Part shown: positions 1 through 6,569 of the stretch, piece after piece
Layout of the letters: each line of letters begins with the position of its first letter
Numbering within the stretch: the first letter of the stretch is position 1
Source of the DNA: CAVQEK01 sp964596645
GTDB lineage: Bacteria; Bacteroidota; Bacteroidia; Cytophagales; Cyclobacteriaceae
Direction of reading: 5' to 3'
Assembly (NCBI GenBank): GCA_964596645.1
Contig: CAZQVB010000046.1
Span: forward strand, 1-29,906
Length of the DNA stretch: 29,906 nucleotides
Position numbers and translations under genes: made by a program
The notes under the pieces: generated by a model
Told to the model about the DNA's origin: nothing
The model's database searches: none
Seen by the model: only the letters and a program-made list of their open reading frames with translations

Positions 1-55
1 GAACCCCTGCTACCAGGATGAAAACCTGGCGTCCTAACCCCTAGACGAACGGGCC
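1..55 (-). tRNA. tRNA-Glu (anticodon TTC), 3' part cut off by window edge
   Basis: Read on the minus strand, the sequence starts GGCCCGTTCGTCTAGG and has a 5-bp anticodon stem CCAGG/CCTGG (25-29 with 13-17) enclosing the loop TTTTCAT, which gives anticodon TTC (20-22), reading glutamate GAA codons. Position 1 of the tRNA falls at 55, exactly 33 nt before the first anticodon base, as expected. The T-arm begins with GGGGTTC at the window edge, so the T-loop remainder, the acceptor 3' strand and any CCA are missing. The gene is preceded by a well-formed promoter. Confidence 0.93.
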
Positions 56-72
56 TCGTGAAAACGAGAGTG

Positions 73-102
73 CAAATATAGACGACTGCTTTTTTTTTGC
101 AA
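73..102 (-). promoter_or_regulatory. Bacteroidota-type promoter of the tRNA-Glu gene
   Basis: On the minus strand a TTG (100-102) is followed by exactly 19 nt and then TATATTTG (73-80), which fits the Bacteroidota -33/-7 consensus TTG-N19-TAnnTTTG. The -7 box ends 17 nt before the first tRNA base, a sensible distance for a short 5' leader. This is the clearest promoter in the window and supports the phylum assignment. Confidence 0.75.
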
Positions 103-226
103 AAACCACGCACAGAAAATTTAATATATGCAGGTGAACTTTTTGAGGCTATAGTGCGCTGTACCGGTTTGCTGCCCCACGCATTGTTCGCATCAGTCCA
201 TTGCTTGTATCGAAGAAGGCGGGCTT

Positions 227-1291
227 TTACTTATTCTTTTCTTCAGCAGCGGCCACCGCAATGTACGAATCGGCCGTACCGTAGTAAGCCAGCCATTTTC
301 CCTTAAAAAAAACAAGGCCCTCTACAAAAGTCACCTGCGGAATTTGCCCTGCTATTTCATAGGGTCTGTCTGGTTGCAAATATGGTTTTTCTGCACGGGC
401 CACCAGCTTTGTGGGATCATCCTTATCGAACAAGGCCTGCACGCCACACCAGCCGTTGCCCTCAGGTGCCGCTGAAGCAAGGAAAATATCGTCGGTAGTG
501 GGATTATCATGATAAATACCGTTGTACAACACCACAATGCCCTCGGGGGTCCACAGAGCCGCAGGCCCTGCTTCCACGGCGACATTGTCGGTATCGTTGT
601 AGTTGGCATGCTGCCTGGGTGCAAGCACCACCAGGTCACCCCCACGATCGTCCTTTACGCGTTGCCAATGAATCAGGTCGGTAGACGTAGCCAGCCTGAG
701 GATGCCGACGCCCCAATACATCCAATATTTTCCGTCTATTTTCTTAGCCAATAGTTTTTCGCCACGTTGTTCACAAACGATGGTAGCCGCTTTATGCCCC
801 TCCATATCGGGAAAGGGGGTGCCCGTATCCGCAATTGGCCCGTGTTTATGCCAGTGCAACAAGTCGGTAGAGGTGGCGATGCACAGATAAATGGCTTCCC
901 CGGAATAGGCCGTGTAGGTCATGTAGTAGGTGCCGTTTTCGTCTTCAGCAATGCGCGGATCTTCACAGCCTCCCTCCCACTCTATGTCACGATATTCGTC
1001 GTTGGCCGGATACAACACCGGCGTGCCATGGCGTGTAAAATGGATGCCGTCTTCACTTACAGCTAGCCCTATGCGCGATGTACCCAAATACTTTCCTTCA
1101 AAATCTTCCGCCCGGTACAGCATATACACCTTACCATTGCGCACCACAGCACAGGGATTGAACACATCTTTAGCCTCCCAACTCAGTATGTTTTCGCGTA
1201 TTGGGCAGTAAAACTTTGTCGTGTCGTCGGGGCCCATAATGGGGTTCATCTGGTCTGCTTTTACAAATGGGCCAAGTTGCCAATGATTCAT
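227..1291 (-). CDS. GH130-family glycoside phosphorylase/hydrolase
   Basis: This 354-residue protein matches the five-bladed beta-propeller family GH130, whose members phosphorolyse or hydrolyse beta-mannosides such as beta-1,4-mannooligosaccharides or mannosyl-glucose. Visible marks are the early KDVFNPCAVV strand (41-50), YRAED (59-63), the conserved GGCEDPRI stretch (DPR at 111-113), repeated ATSTDLxHW blade motifs (near 140 and 205) and VVLYNGIYH near 260. The length is normal for the family and there is no signal peptide, so a cytoplasmic location is likely. The substrate cannot be read from the sequence. No SusC/SusD pair or transporter lies next to it, so it is not part of a visible polysaccharide-utilisation locus. 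I saw no good TAnnTTTG box upstream. Confidence 0.85.
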   Translation of the reverse strand: MNHWQLGPFVKADQMNPIMGPDDTTKFYCPIRENILSWEAKDVFNPCAVVRNGKVYMLYRAEDFEGKYLGTSRIGLAVSEDGIHFTRHGTPVLYPANDEYRDIEWEGGCEDPRIAEDENGTYYMTYTAYSGEAIYLCIATSTDLLHWHKHGPIADTGTPFPDMEGHKAATIVCEQRGEKLLAKKIDGKYWMYWGVGILRLATSTDLIHWQRVKDDRGGDLVVLAPRQHANYNDTDNVAVEAGPAALWTPEGIVVLYNGIYHDNPTTDDIFLASAAPEGNGWCGVQALFDKDDPTKLVARAEKPYLQPDRPYEIAGQIPQVTFVEGLVFFKGKWLAYYGTADSYIAVAAAEEKNK

Positions 1292-1595
1292 ATTTTCTGT
1301 TTGGTTGACTGTACGTGATATTCAATGCAGAAGGCCCTCTGATTGTTTCAAAGCCCGGGTATGGAAACCTGAGAATTGCTTAAATGAAAGTTGAAAAGCG
1401 ATGTATGTGCCGCAGGAGCTGTACTGTGATTGGTCGATTGCACATTCGAGCCGCAGGCTTCACAAGCTAATTTTTGAGGCAAAAACGGGCGTAAATTGTG
1501 GCTACGCCGGGCATTATATTTAGCAAGGGTTACCATTGATTGGCAGGGGCAGCAAGAAAGAGCTACCTTAAAGGAATAACCTAACCCACCAGACC
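1292..1595. promoter_or_regulatory. Divergent intergenic region with possible promoter for the lactone oxidase gene
   Basis: This 304-bp spacer separates the GH130 gene (minus) from the flavoprotein gene (plus). A TATATTTA box (1515-1522) resembles the TAnnTTTG -7 element with one mismatch, and a TTG lies 16 nt before it (1496-1498), shorter than the usual 19-21. An AAAGGAATAA purine run lies about 20 nt before the ATG. I see no RNA gene or reading frame in it. Confidence 0.3.
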
Positions 1596-3146
1596 ATGAG
1601 AACACGCTACCGCAAGACCTGGAGAAACACGGTAAGAAATGAAAAAACACAGCCGCTCAAATACTTCGAGCCGGCCAACCTGCAGGACATCAAAGACATC
1701 ATACTCGAGGCCGAAGAGCAAGGCATCAAGGTTCGCGCCGTAGGCTCAGGCCACTCTTTTTCCGACGTCGCCATCACCGAAGGCTACCTGGTGGATCTGA
1801 AGCGGCTAAACAGCATGCATGAAATTGACGACAATCACCTCCACACCAGCGATGGCACTTTGGTATATGCAGAAGGGGGTATCACTGTGCAGAAATTTAA
1901 TAAACTGATGTGCAAGCGCAACCTTTGCGTGCTCAACATGGGCGGCATCGACAACCAAACGCTGGCCGGAGCCATCTCTACCGGCACCCACGGCACCGGG
2001 CTCGAGCTGCCCGCTTTCACCGGCATGGTGAAGTCGATACTGCTGGTGGCAGAGGGCGGCAAGGCCTATCGCATAGAGCCGGCCGCCGGCATTTCCCACC
2101 CGGGCCGATACAAAGAAGAAGGTGTAATGCTCCGGCAAGATGATGACCTGTTCAATGCCGCACTGGTAAGCCTGGGCTGTATGGGGGTCATTCACTCGTT
2201 CATACTAAAACTAGAGCCTATGTACTGGCTCCGGGAAAGCAAAGAGCTCACCTGCTGGAGCAAGGTGAGACCGAAGCTGGAAGACGGCTCACTGTTTGAA
2301 AAAGACACCGGAGGCCAACAGGTGAATCGCGGCATAATGATCGCAGTAAGCCCATACGTAGATAAAACAGGCGATATGCGCACGGTGGTGGTCCGCCATC
2401 AGTTCCTGAAAGAAAAGCCCCGGCGCAAATACAGCGACTACTTCCGGAACATCTTTACCCGGCTTGGCGGCTTGCCTGTTTTTTACTGGATAGCCGCCAT
2501 ACTCGTGCGTTTTGTGCCGCGCTATGTGCCGCGCCTGATCAACAGCTCTCTGGGCTCACTCAAAGACAAGAGCTACGTAAACCGCGGCTATCGCGTAATG
2601 CACCAAGGTGTGGAATACATAAAAATTCGCGCCTACGATTCGGAGTTTGCCTTCGACATGAAAGACAACGCCTACATCGATGCTTTGGAAGAAATAATGG
2701 CTAAAGCAAAGGAGCTGGCCGACAACCATATCATGTACCAGACTTCACCCTTCGGCCTGCGATTCGTGAAAGGCAACGACGCCTACATGAGCCCCGACTC
2801 CGGCAAGACGGTGTGCTACATCGATACGCCATTTCTGAAACACACCGTAGGTGCCGACGAGATACTCAACCAGTACCAGGACATAGCCATGAGGAAGTAC
2901 GGCGGCATACCCCACTGGGGCAAGGTGCACAACCGTATATTTCGATACCCGGAACTGATCGCGCAGTTTTATCCTAAACTCGACAATTGGCTGGCAGCGG
3001 TAAAGAGGCTCAATCCAAAAGATACCTTCAGCAATGACTTTTTCTATCGCCTGCAGGTGAGCCAGAAACTGATCGATGCCAGTAAACCAAAGGCAGCAAA
3101 AATCGAGGCTAAGTCACCTGCCCCAATATCTGAAGTTGATTCATGA
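1596..3146 (+). CDS. FAD-linked sugar-lactone oxidase-like protein (ALO/GULO family)
   Basis: This 516-residue flavoprotein is of the VAO/PCMH type, related to D-arabinono-1,4-lactone and L-gulonolactone oxidases, which oxidise aldonolactones or sugar alcohols. The N-terminal FAD-binding domain shows VRAVGSGHSFSDVA; H53 is at the position that carries the histidyl-linked FAD in this family. GGIDNQTLAGAISTGTHGTG (about 115-135) is the second FAD-binding stretch, and the C-terminal ALO domain has the IPHWGK motif (near 440). The length is close to the eukaryotic ALO length. The last residues (AKSPAPISEVDS) lie inside a 95-bp direct repeat, and in the ancestral layout the 3' end would have overlapped the acyltransferase gene now at 4990. 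The exact substrate is unknown. The aldonate genes at 6570-10575 suggest, but do not prove, a related sugar-acid role. Confidence 0.85.
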   Translation: MRTRYRKTWRNTVRNEKTQPLKYFEPANLQDIKDIILEAEEQGIKVRAVGSGHSFSDVAITEGYLVDLKRLNSMHEIDDNHLHTSDGTLVYAEGGITVQKFNKLMCKRNLCVLNMGGIDNQTLAGAISTGTHGTGLELPAFTGMVKSILLVAEGGKAYRIEPAAGISHPGRYKEEGVMLRQDDDLFNAALVSLGCMGVIHSFILKLEPMYWLRESKELTCWSKVRPKLEDGSLFEKDTGGQQVNRGIMIAVSPYVDKTGDMRTVVVRHQFLKEKPRRKYSDYFRNIFTRLGGLPVFYWIAAILVRFVPRYVPRLINSSLGSLKDKSYVNRGYRVMHQGVEYIKIRAYDSEFAFDMKDNAYIDALEEIMAKAKELADNHIMYQTSPFGLRFVKGNDAYMSPDSGKTVCYIDTPFLKHTVGADEILNQYQDIAMRKYGGIPHWGKVHNRIFRYPELIAQFYPKLDNWLAAVKRLNPKDTFSNDFFYRLQVSQKLIDASKPKAAKIEAKSPAPISEVDS

Positions 3147-3200
3147 CCGGCCTTGCAGACAATTCATAAAAAATAACACGCAGTTGCTCAGGGTGGCCTT
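3106..3200. repeat. 95-bp direct repeat, copy A
   Basis: Copy A aligns without gaps to 4987-5081 with 6 mismatches in 95 bp. The first 41 bases (the end of the flavoprotein gene) are identical; all mismatches lie after its stop codon. The section after 3146 matches the coding 3' end of the acyltransferase at 4990-5081, so here it is a non-coding remnant of that gene, including the same stop codon position. Confidence 0.9.
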
Positions 3201-3239
3201 TTGCACAGGGTTATTTAAATGGTGCATGGCCAACATTCG

Positions 3240-3435
3240 TTCTGATGCTCACGGCACCATGCCACCCGGCATCTCCAGCGTACGAGGCCACATTTTGCCC
3301 GCTTTACAGTGGACTTTTGCCCGTTCTTTTTTTATCGATAACAGCAATGTTCACCCTCTGATAATTAGGTAAGCACATAGTGCAGCTCCGGTTGGCCTCG
3401 CTCCTACCACAAGCACATCGGTGGTTTCTGGTAAA
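3240..3435 (-). pseudogene. N-terminal remnant of a FAD-dependent monooxygenase
   Basis: Just downstream of the SDR, the minus strand encodes TDVLVVGARPTGAALCAY, an N-terminal Rossmann strand of PheA/TfdB-type FAD monooxygenases (normally VVGAGPTG; one glycine has become R). It hits a stop at 3351-3353. The match continues in another frame with NIAVIDKKRTGKSP and, in a third, with MWPRTLEM, which fits the VIDK...PRTLE order of these enzymes. The fragment therefore has at least two frame changes and several stops. Only about the first 65 residues remain before the direct repeat. It was probably co-transcribed with the SDR, as such pairs often are. Boundaries are approximate. Confidence 0.6.
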
Positions 3436-3456
3436 AATTGGGTTAGAATAATTTCA

Positions 3457-4392
3457 CTATTTGCTCGCGGCTGGTTTCTTACTATTACTGCGCTCACTGA
3501 GGTAGTGTATGTCCGTCATCGCTTCGGAAGCCTTCCACAGACGCTCCGCGATTTGGGGGTTTTTGGAGTAATCATCAGCCTCTATCCGGGCTGGATAACC
3601 ACGCATTTGCTGAAACCCATCAGGGCCAATGAACTCACCGCCTTTTATGTCTTCAGCCAAAGCGGCGTATAACACCGAACGGGCTCCCTTCTTGGCTTCT
3701 TGCAAAAACAGAGCCCCTAAGGGCCTGATCAAAGCCGGAAAGTACTGATCCAGATTTGTTTTGGAAAGCCCCGGATGAGCCGCTACTGAGCGCGTACCGT
3801 ATCCATTGGCTGCCAGGCGGCGCTGTAGTTCGAAAGCAAACATCAGGCACGCCCGCTTGCTCTGTCCGTAAGCTTTGGTCTTGCTATACCCCTGCTCAAG
3901 GTGAAAGTCGTCAAACTGAATTTTTGCCCACTTGTAAGACAGGCTACTCAGCGCTACCACCCTAGCTCCCGCAGTGCTGGTAAGCAGGGGTAGCAACCGA
4001 CCTGTAAGGGCAAAATGGCCCAGATAATTGGTCGCCAACTGATTCTCAAAACCGTCTTCTGTCACTTTGTACGGCGACATCATAATGCCCGCGTTATTGA
4101 TCAACAGATCCAGCCGGTCGTATTGTTGGTGGAACTTGCTGGCAAAATTCTCAACCGAACGCAAACTGCTCACGTCAATTTCCATGGTCTTGAGCTGAGC
4201 ATTAGGATACTTACTGGCTATTTTATTCTTGGCTTCCCCGGCTTTTTTCATATTCCGACAGGCCAATATTACTAGTATGTCTTTTTGGGCCAGCTCCAGG
4301 GCAGTTTGATATCCTATTCCGCTGTTTGCACCGGTTACAATGGCCACGTGGCCCGATCGCACTGGCACTTGGTTTATACTCCACTTACTCAT
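3457..4392 (-). CDS. Short-chain dehydrogenase/reductase (SDR), retinol-dehydrogenase-like
   Basis: This 311-residue NAD(P)-dependent oxidoreductase has a classical Rossmann fold. It shows the nucleotide-binding TGANSGIG (20-27), CRN after beta-2 (45-47, arginine favouring NADP), NNAG (99-102), a catalytic serine in ALSSLS (near 149-152) and the YGQSK active site (Y175, K179). Overall it resembles the protochlorophyllide-reductase/retinol-dehydrogenase-like SDR group. The substrate is unknown. The gene lies inside the ~1.8 kb block between the two 95-bp repeats, next to a broken monooxygenase, and it is the only intact gene there, so it was probably brought in or retained separately from the flanking genes. 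Confidence 0.88.
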   Translation of the reverse strand: MSKWSINQVPVRSGHVAIVTGANSGIGYQTALELAQKDILVILACRNMKKAGEAKNKIASKYPNAQLKTMEIDVSSLRSVENFASKFHQQYDRLDLLINNAGIMMSPYKVTEDGFENQLATNYLGHFALTGRLLPLLTSTAGARVVALSSLSYKWAKIQFDDFHLEQGYSKTKAYGQSKRACLMFAFELQRRLAANGYGTRSVAAHPGLSKTNLDQYFPALIRPLGALFLQEAKKGARSVLYAALAEDIKGGEFIGPDGFQQMRGYPARIEADDYSKNPQIAERLWKASEAMTDIHYLSERSNSKKPAASK

Positions 4393-4501
4393 GCTTCAAT
4401 TTATTTTGTCGTGTAAAAACTATGTTATCGATCAGAATAGCGTGGCGACAATTGTCCTTTTATCCGATCAGTCATGATGCTTTATTTCGTGCCGCCCTGA
4501 A

Positions 4502-4717
4502 GTGGCCGTTTATTTAATATACGCCGCCTCGAACTTGGCTATCCTGATGATTTATAGCTGTCTCCATGCCCAAAGGGTTTCTTCGGAATGCCCAAAAATT
4601 GGTGTTCATGTTACCATGATTATCGGCATCTTGATGATTGGCTATAGCCTGTTTTCCGAGGCGTCTGAAGCGAAGCAGTTTTTGTATCCGCATCCGCCGG
4701 TAGTGTCATGTCTCTGA
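4502..4717 (+). CDS. Possible small membrane protein or gene remnant
   Basis: This is a 71-residue frame with a GTG start and two hydrophobic stretches, YLIYAASNLAILMIYS and VTMIIGILMIGYSLFS, separated by a short polar loop, followed by a polar C-terminus. It lies in the 600-bp stretch between the SDR start and the acyltransferase. There is no recognisable family and no clear ribosome binding site or promoter. Because the surrounding block contains broken genes, this may be a leftover of a longer membrane protein rather than a working gene. Confidence 0.25.
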   Translation: MAVYLIYAASNLAILMIYSCLHAQRVSSECPKIGVHVTMIIGILMIGYSLFSEASEAKQFLYPHPPVVSCL

Positions 4718-4891
4718 AGGGACGATAAAGCCCTTGATGAGGTCGAAGTTTTTTGTAGAGCATAATGGAGCGTATGTCAAATTGTTTCCATCATGCTCAC
4801 TATTTGCCAAATAAGTACTCTTGCTTATGAATACTAAAAAGGGGTATAAACTGTACGATGGTAATGGTTCAAAACCATATAGCTCTCCCGT

Positions 4892-5027
4892 ATGAAATTC
4901 CCATCAATGCTGGTTGACCCATTGCTTGAAAAAGACGCCTGAAACCTACAGGTGCAGAGAGGCTTAGTGATCGCAGAAGGACGAAAAGGCTAAGTCACCT
5001 GCCCCAATATCTGAAGTTGATTCATGA
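4892..5027 (+). pseudogene. Remnant of a second ALO-like flavoprotein gene, internally deleted
   Basis: Bases 4921-4980 align without gaps to 2291-2350 of the flavoprotein gene at about 45 of 60 positions. In frame, MLVDPLLEKDA-stop-NLQVQRGLVIAEG corresponds to KLEDGSLFEKDTGGQQVNRGIMIAVS of the intact protein. After 4980 the similarity jumps straight to the last codons of the gene (copy B of the direct repeat), so about 750 bp of the middle is missing. Stops are present. Divergence of the internal part (75%) against near identity of the 3' tail suggests an old paralogue whose end was homogenised or recombined with the intact gene. Confidence 0.6.
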
Positions 5028-5081
5028 CCGGCCTTGCAGAAATTTCATAAAAAATAGTACGCAGTTGCTCAGGATCGCCTT
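4987..5081. repeat. 95-bp direct repeat, copy B
   Basis: This is the same-orientation partner of 3106-3200. On the minus strand, 4990-5081 is the coding C-terminus of the acyltransferase (ending in NQLQILGQVT and stop), so this copy is under selection and is the likely template for the remnant at copy A. Confidence 0.9.
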
Positions 5082-6141
5082 CCATTTCCGCCACCTTGGC
5101 GTCGATCTCATTCATGTATTGTTCTTTTTCCTGCTCGCTGTATTGGCGGTCGTACTGTGCGCCATGCATCAGGTCATAGGCCACGTAGTTGTGCGGCCAT
5201 AGCCGATAGCCTTTCAATATTTGCTGATCGATGAGCAGTGCGGTGTGGTCTACTATTTCATTCTTGTGCGCATTGTCGGGCAATGCCTGTAGTCGCTCAT
5301 TCAGCGTGGAGCCAAAGGTGATATGCACCCGGCCCTTATCGCCCATTATGCCCTTTTTCATCGATTGGCTGTCTTCGTTGGCAGCCTTGGCATAGCTGCC
5401 GGCAAAGCGTTTGGCGTATATCTCCCGCACCTTTTCCACATCGCAAGGGTCTTTCTCATAAGAAAACGACACCGGCAATATGTTCAATTCCGCAAAGTGA
5501 TCGGCAAGGTTGCCGGCAGAGCACATTCCCAGCATATTTACAAGACCGGGGTGTGTGCGGTCATTGCCATCCTTCGCCCTGCCTTCCCGCTGCGCTATCC
5601 ACACACTGCTGCCATTGTGCTTTATGGTATATGAAATGTATTCGGATAGATGCCGCGATGCCAACACCAGTTCGCGCTTCGGCAGGTTCCGCTTCACTAT
5701 AAAGCTTTTGTTCAATTTCACCAGGTCTTTGATCCACTCCTCCTGCAGCAGATTGTCGCCGATGGCGATCTCGGCCGTAGCGTATTGGTGGCGGTTCAGC
5801 GTGTAGTTGAGAAAGGCTGAGTCCAGCACAATGTCGCGGTGGTTGGAGATAAAAAGGTAAGGCCGGCCCACCTGCAGGTTTTCCAATCCCGACACCGACA
5901 GGCCGCGGGTGGAGGTGTTGATCACCCGCTCTACCACGCCAGCCATCACCTGCTGTTGAAATTGCTGAACGGTGCGGATTTGCTTCAGTTGCGCTTCAAA
6001 TGCAGCTACCGGCAACTCAGGATAAATGGCCTGAATGAGCTGCGCAAGCCGTGGCGCCTTCAGCAGCCTTTGCAGAGCCTCAGGCACCTCGGTATCGCGA
6101 AAGGGCCTTATCTCGTCAAATTGCGATTCTGTATGTATCAT
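4990..6141 (-). CDS. PlsC-type (lyso)phospholipid acyltransferase family protein
   Basis: This 383-residue protein carries the acyltransferase core: FISNHRDIVLD (the NHxxxxD catalytic motif in an HRDIVLD variant, residues about 100-107), followed by WIAQREGRAKDGNDRTHPG, which replaces the usual phosphate-binding FPEGTRS motif and is seen in Bacteroidota relatives. It likely transfers acyl chains to glycerol-phosphate or related lipids at the inner membrane, although no clear transmembrane helix is present. The frame is open upstream to 6261, but the extra 40 residues look unlike protein, and a TATCTTTG box sits just before the ATG at 6141, so I chose that start. The 3' end is copy B of the direct repeat. 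Confidence 0.8.
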   Translation of the reverse strand: MIHTESQFDEIRPFRDTEVPEALQRLLKAPRLAQLIQAIYPELPVAAFEAQLKQIRTVQQFQQQVMAGVVERVINTSTRGLSVSGLENLQVGRPYLFISNHRDIVLDSAFLNYTLNRHQYATAEIAIGDNLLQEEWIKDLVKLNKSFIVKRNLPKRELVLASRHLSEYISYTIKHNGSSVWIAQREGRAKDGNDRTHPGLVNMLGMCSAGNLADHFAELNILPVSFSYEKDPCDVEKVREIYAKRFAGSYAKAANEDSQSMKKGIMGDKGRVHITFGSTLNERLQALPDNAHKNEIVDHTALLIDQQILKGYRLWPHNYVAYDLMHGAQYDRQYSEQEKEQYMNEIDAKVAEMEGDPEQLRTIFYEISARPVMNQLQILGQVT

Positions 6142-6145
6142 GGGG

Positions 6146-6153
6146 CAAAGATA
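6146..6153 (-). promoter_or_regulatory. Candidate -7 box of the acyltransferase gene
   Basis: TATCTTTG on the minus strand matches TAnnTTTG exactly and ends only 4 nt before the ATG at 6141, so the transcript would be leaderless or nearly so. I find no TTG at the proper -33 distance, which lowers confidence. Confidence 0.4.
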
Positions 6154-6251
6154 AGATTCTTGTCGCGCGAAGGTAATTGAATGAGAGGGGCAGAAATAAT
6201 TTAATATAGAAGTACGGTGGGAACAAATCATTGCTCTGCTCAGGCCTCGTA

Positions 6252-6515
6252 TCAAGACCAATAATTGTTGGTATGCAGGTCGTGTGGTACTTCCTGCCTA
6301 TGGTCGTACAATTGCTCATTAAAAAAAAATACACATGCACCCACCAAAATGATCGGCACTGCGCCCAGGCTGCTATACTTTATACCCGAAACGAGCAAAG
6401 CGTGTGCATCATCTTTCCTTATATTTTTCAAGACTACACCAACCATCTTTAATAGTTTGTAAGCCTGTTTTTTTCGTGCATAATCAACCCAACGTGTGGG
6501 AAACAAAGCGCTCAT
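6252..6515 (-). CDS. Hypothetical small protein with one membrane segment
   Basis: This 87-residue frame in the gap between the acyltransferase and the dehydratase starts MSALFPTRWVDYARKKQAYKL. It has a basic amphipathic first half and a hydrophobic stretch (LGAVPIILVGACVFFFN, about 50-66), then a polar tail. Codon choice looks normal, but no family is recognised, and no Shine-Dalgarno or promoter box stands out. It could be a real small inner-membrane protein or a chance frame. The rest of 6142-6569 shows nothing else. Confidence 0.3.
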   Translation of the reverse strand: MSALFPTRWVDYARKKQAYKLLKMVGVVLKNIRKDDAHALLVSGIKYSSLGAVPIILVGACVFFFNEQLYDHRQEVPHDLHTNNYWS

Positions 6516-6540
6516 TCGTCAGCCATCCCCAGTTTTATTC

Positions 6541-6548
6541 TATATTTA
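6541..6548 (+). promoter_or_regulatory. Possible -7 box for the aldonate dehydratase operon
   Basis: TATATTTA, one mismatch from TAnnTTTG, lies 21 nt before the ATG at 6570. The same TATATTTA variant occurs upstream of the flavoprotein gene (1515) and of the membrane protein gene (14479). No TTG is seen at the -33 spacing. Confidence 0.3.
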
Positions 6549-6569
6549 GGGCCCTCTATTTTTTCCAAT

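Noticed and set aside
97..306. 69-codon plus-strand frame after the tRNA
   Set aside because: It runs into the end of the GH130 gene on the other strand, has a low-complexity basic tail, and no ribosome binding site; 56-226 otherwise holds only the tRNA promoter.
6142..6261. 40-residue N-terminal extension of the acyltransferase
   Set aside because: It covers the promoter-like TATCTTTG box and its sequence does not resemble the family; ATG 6141 fits better.
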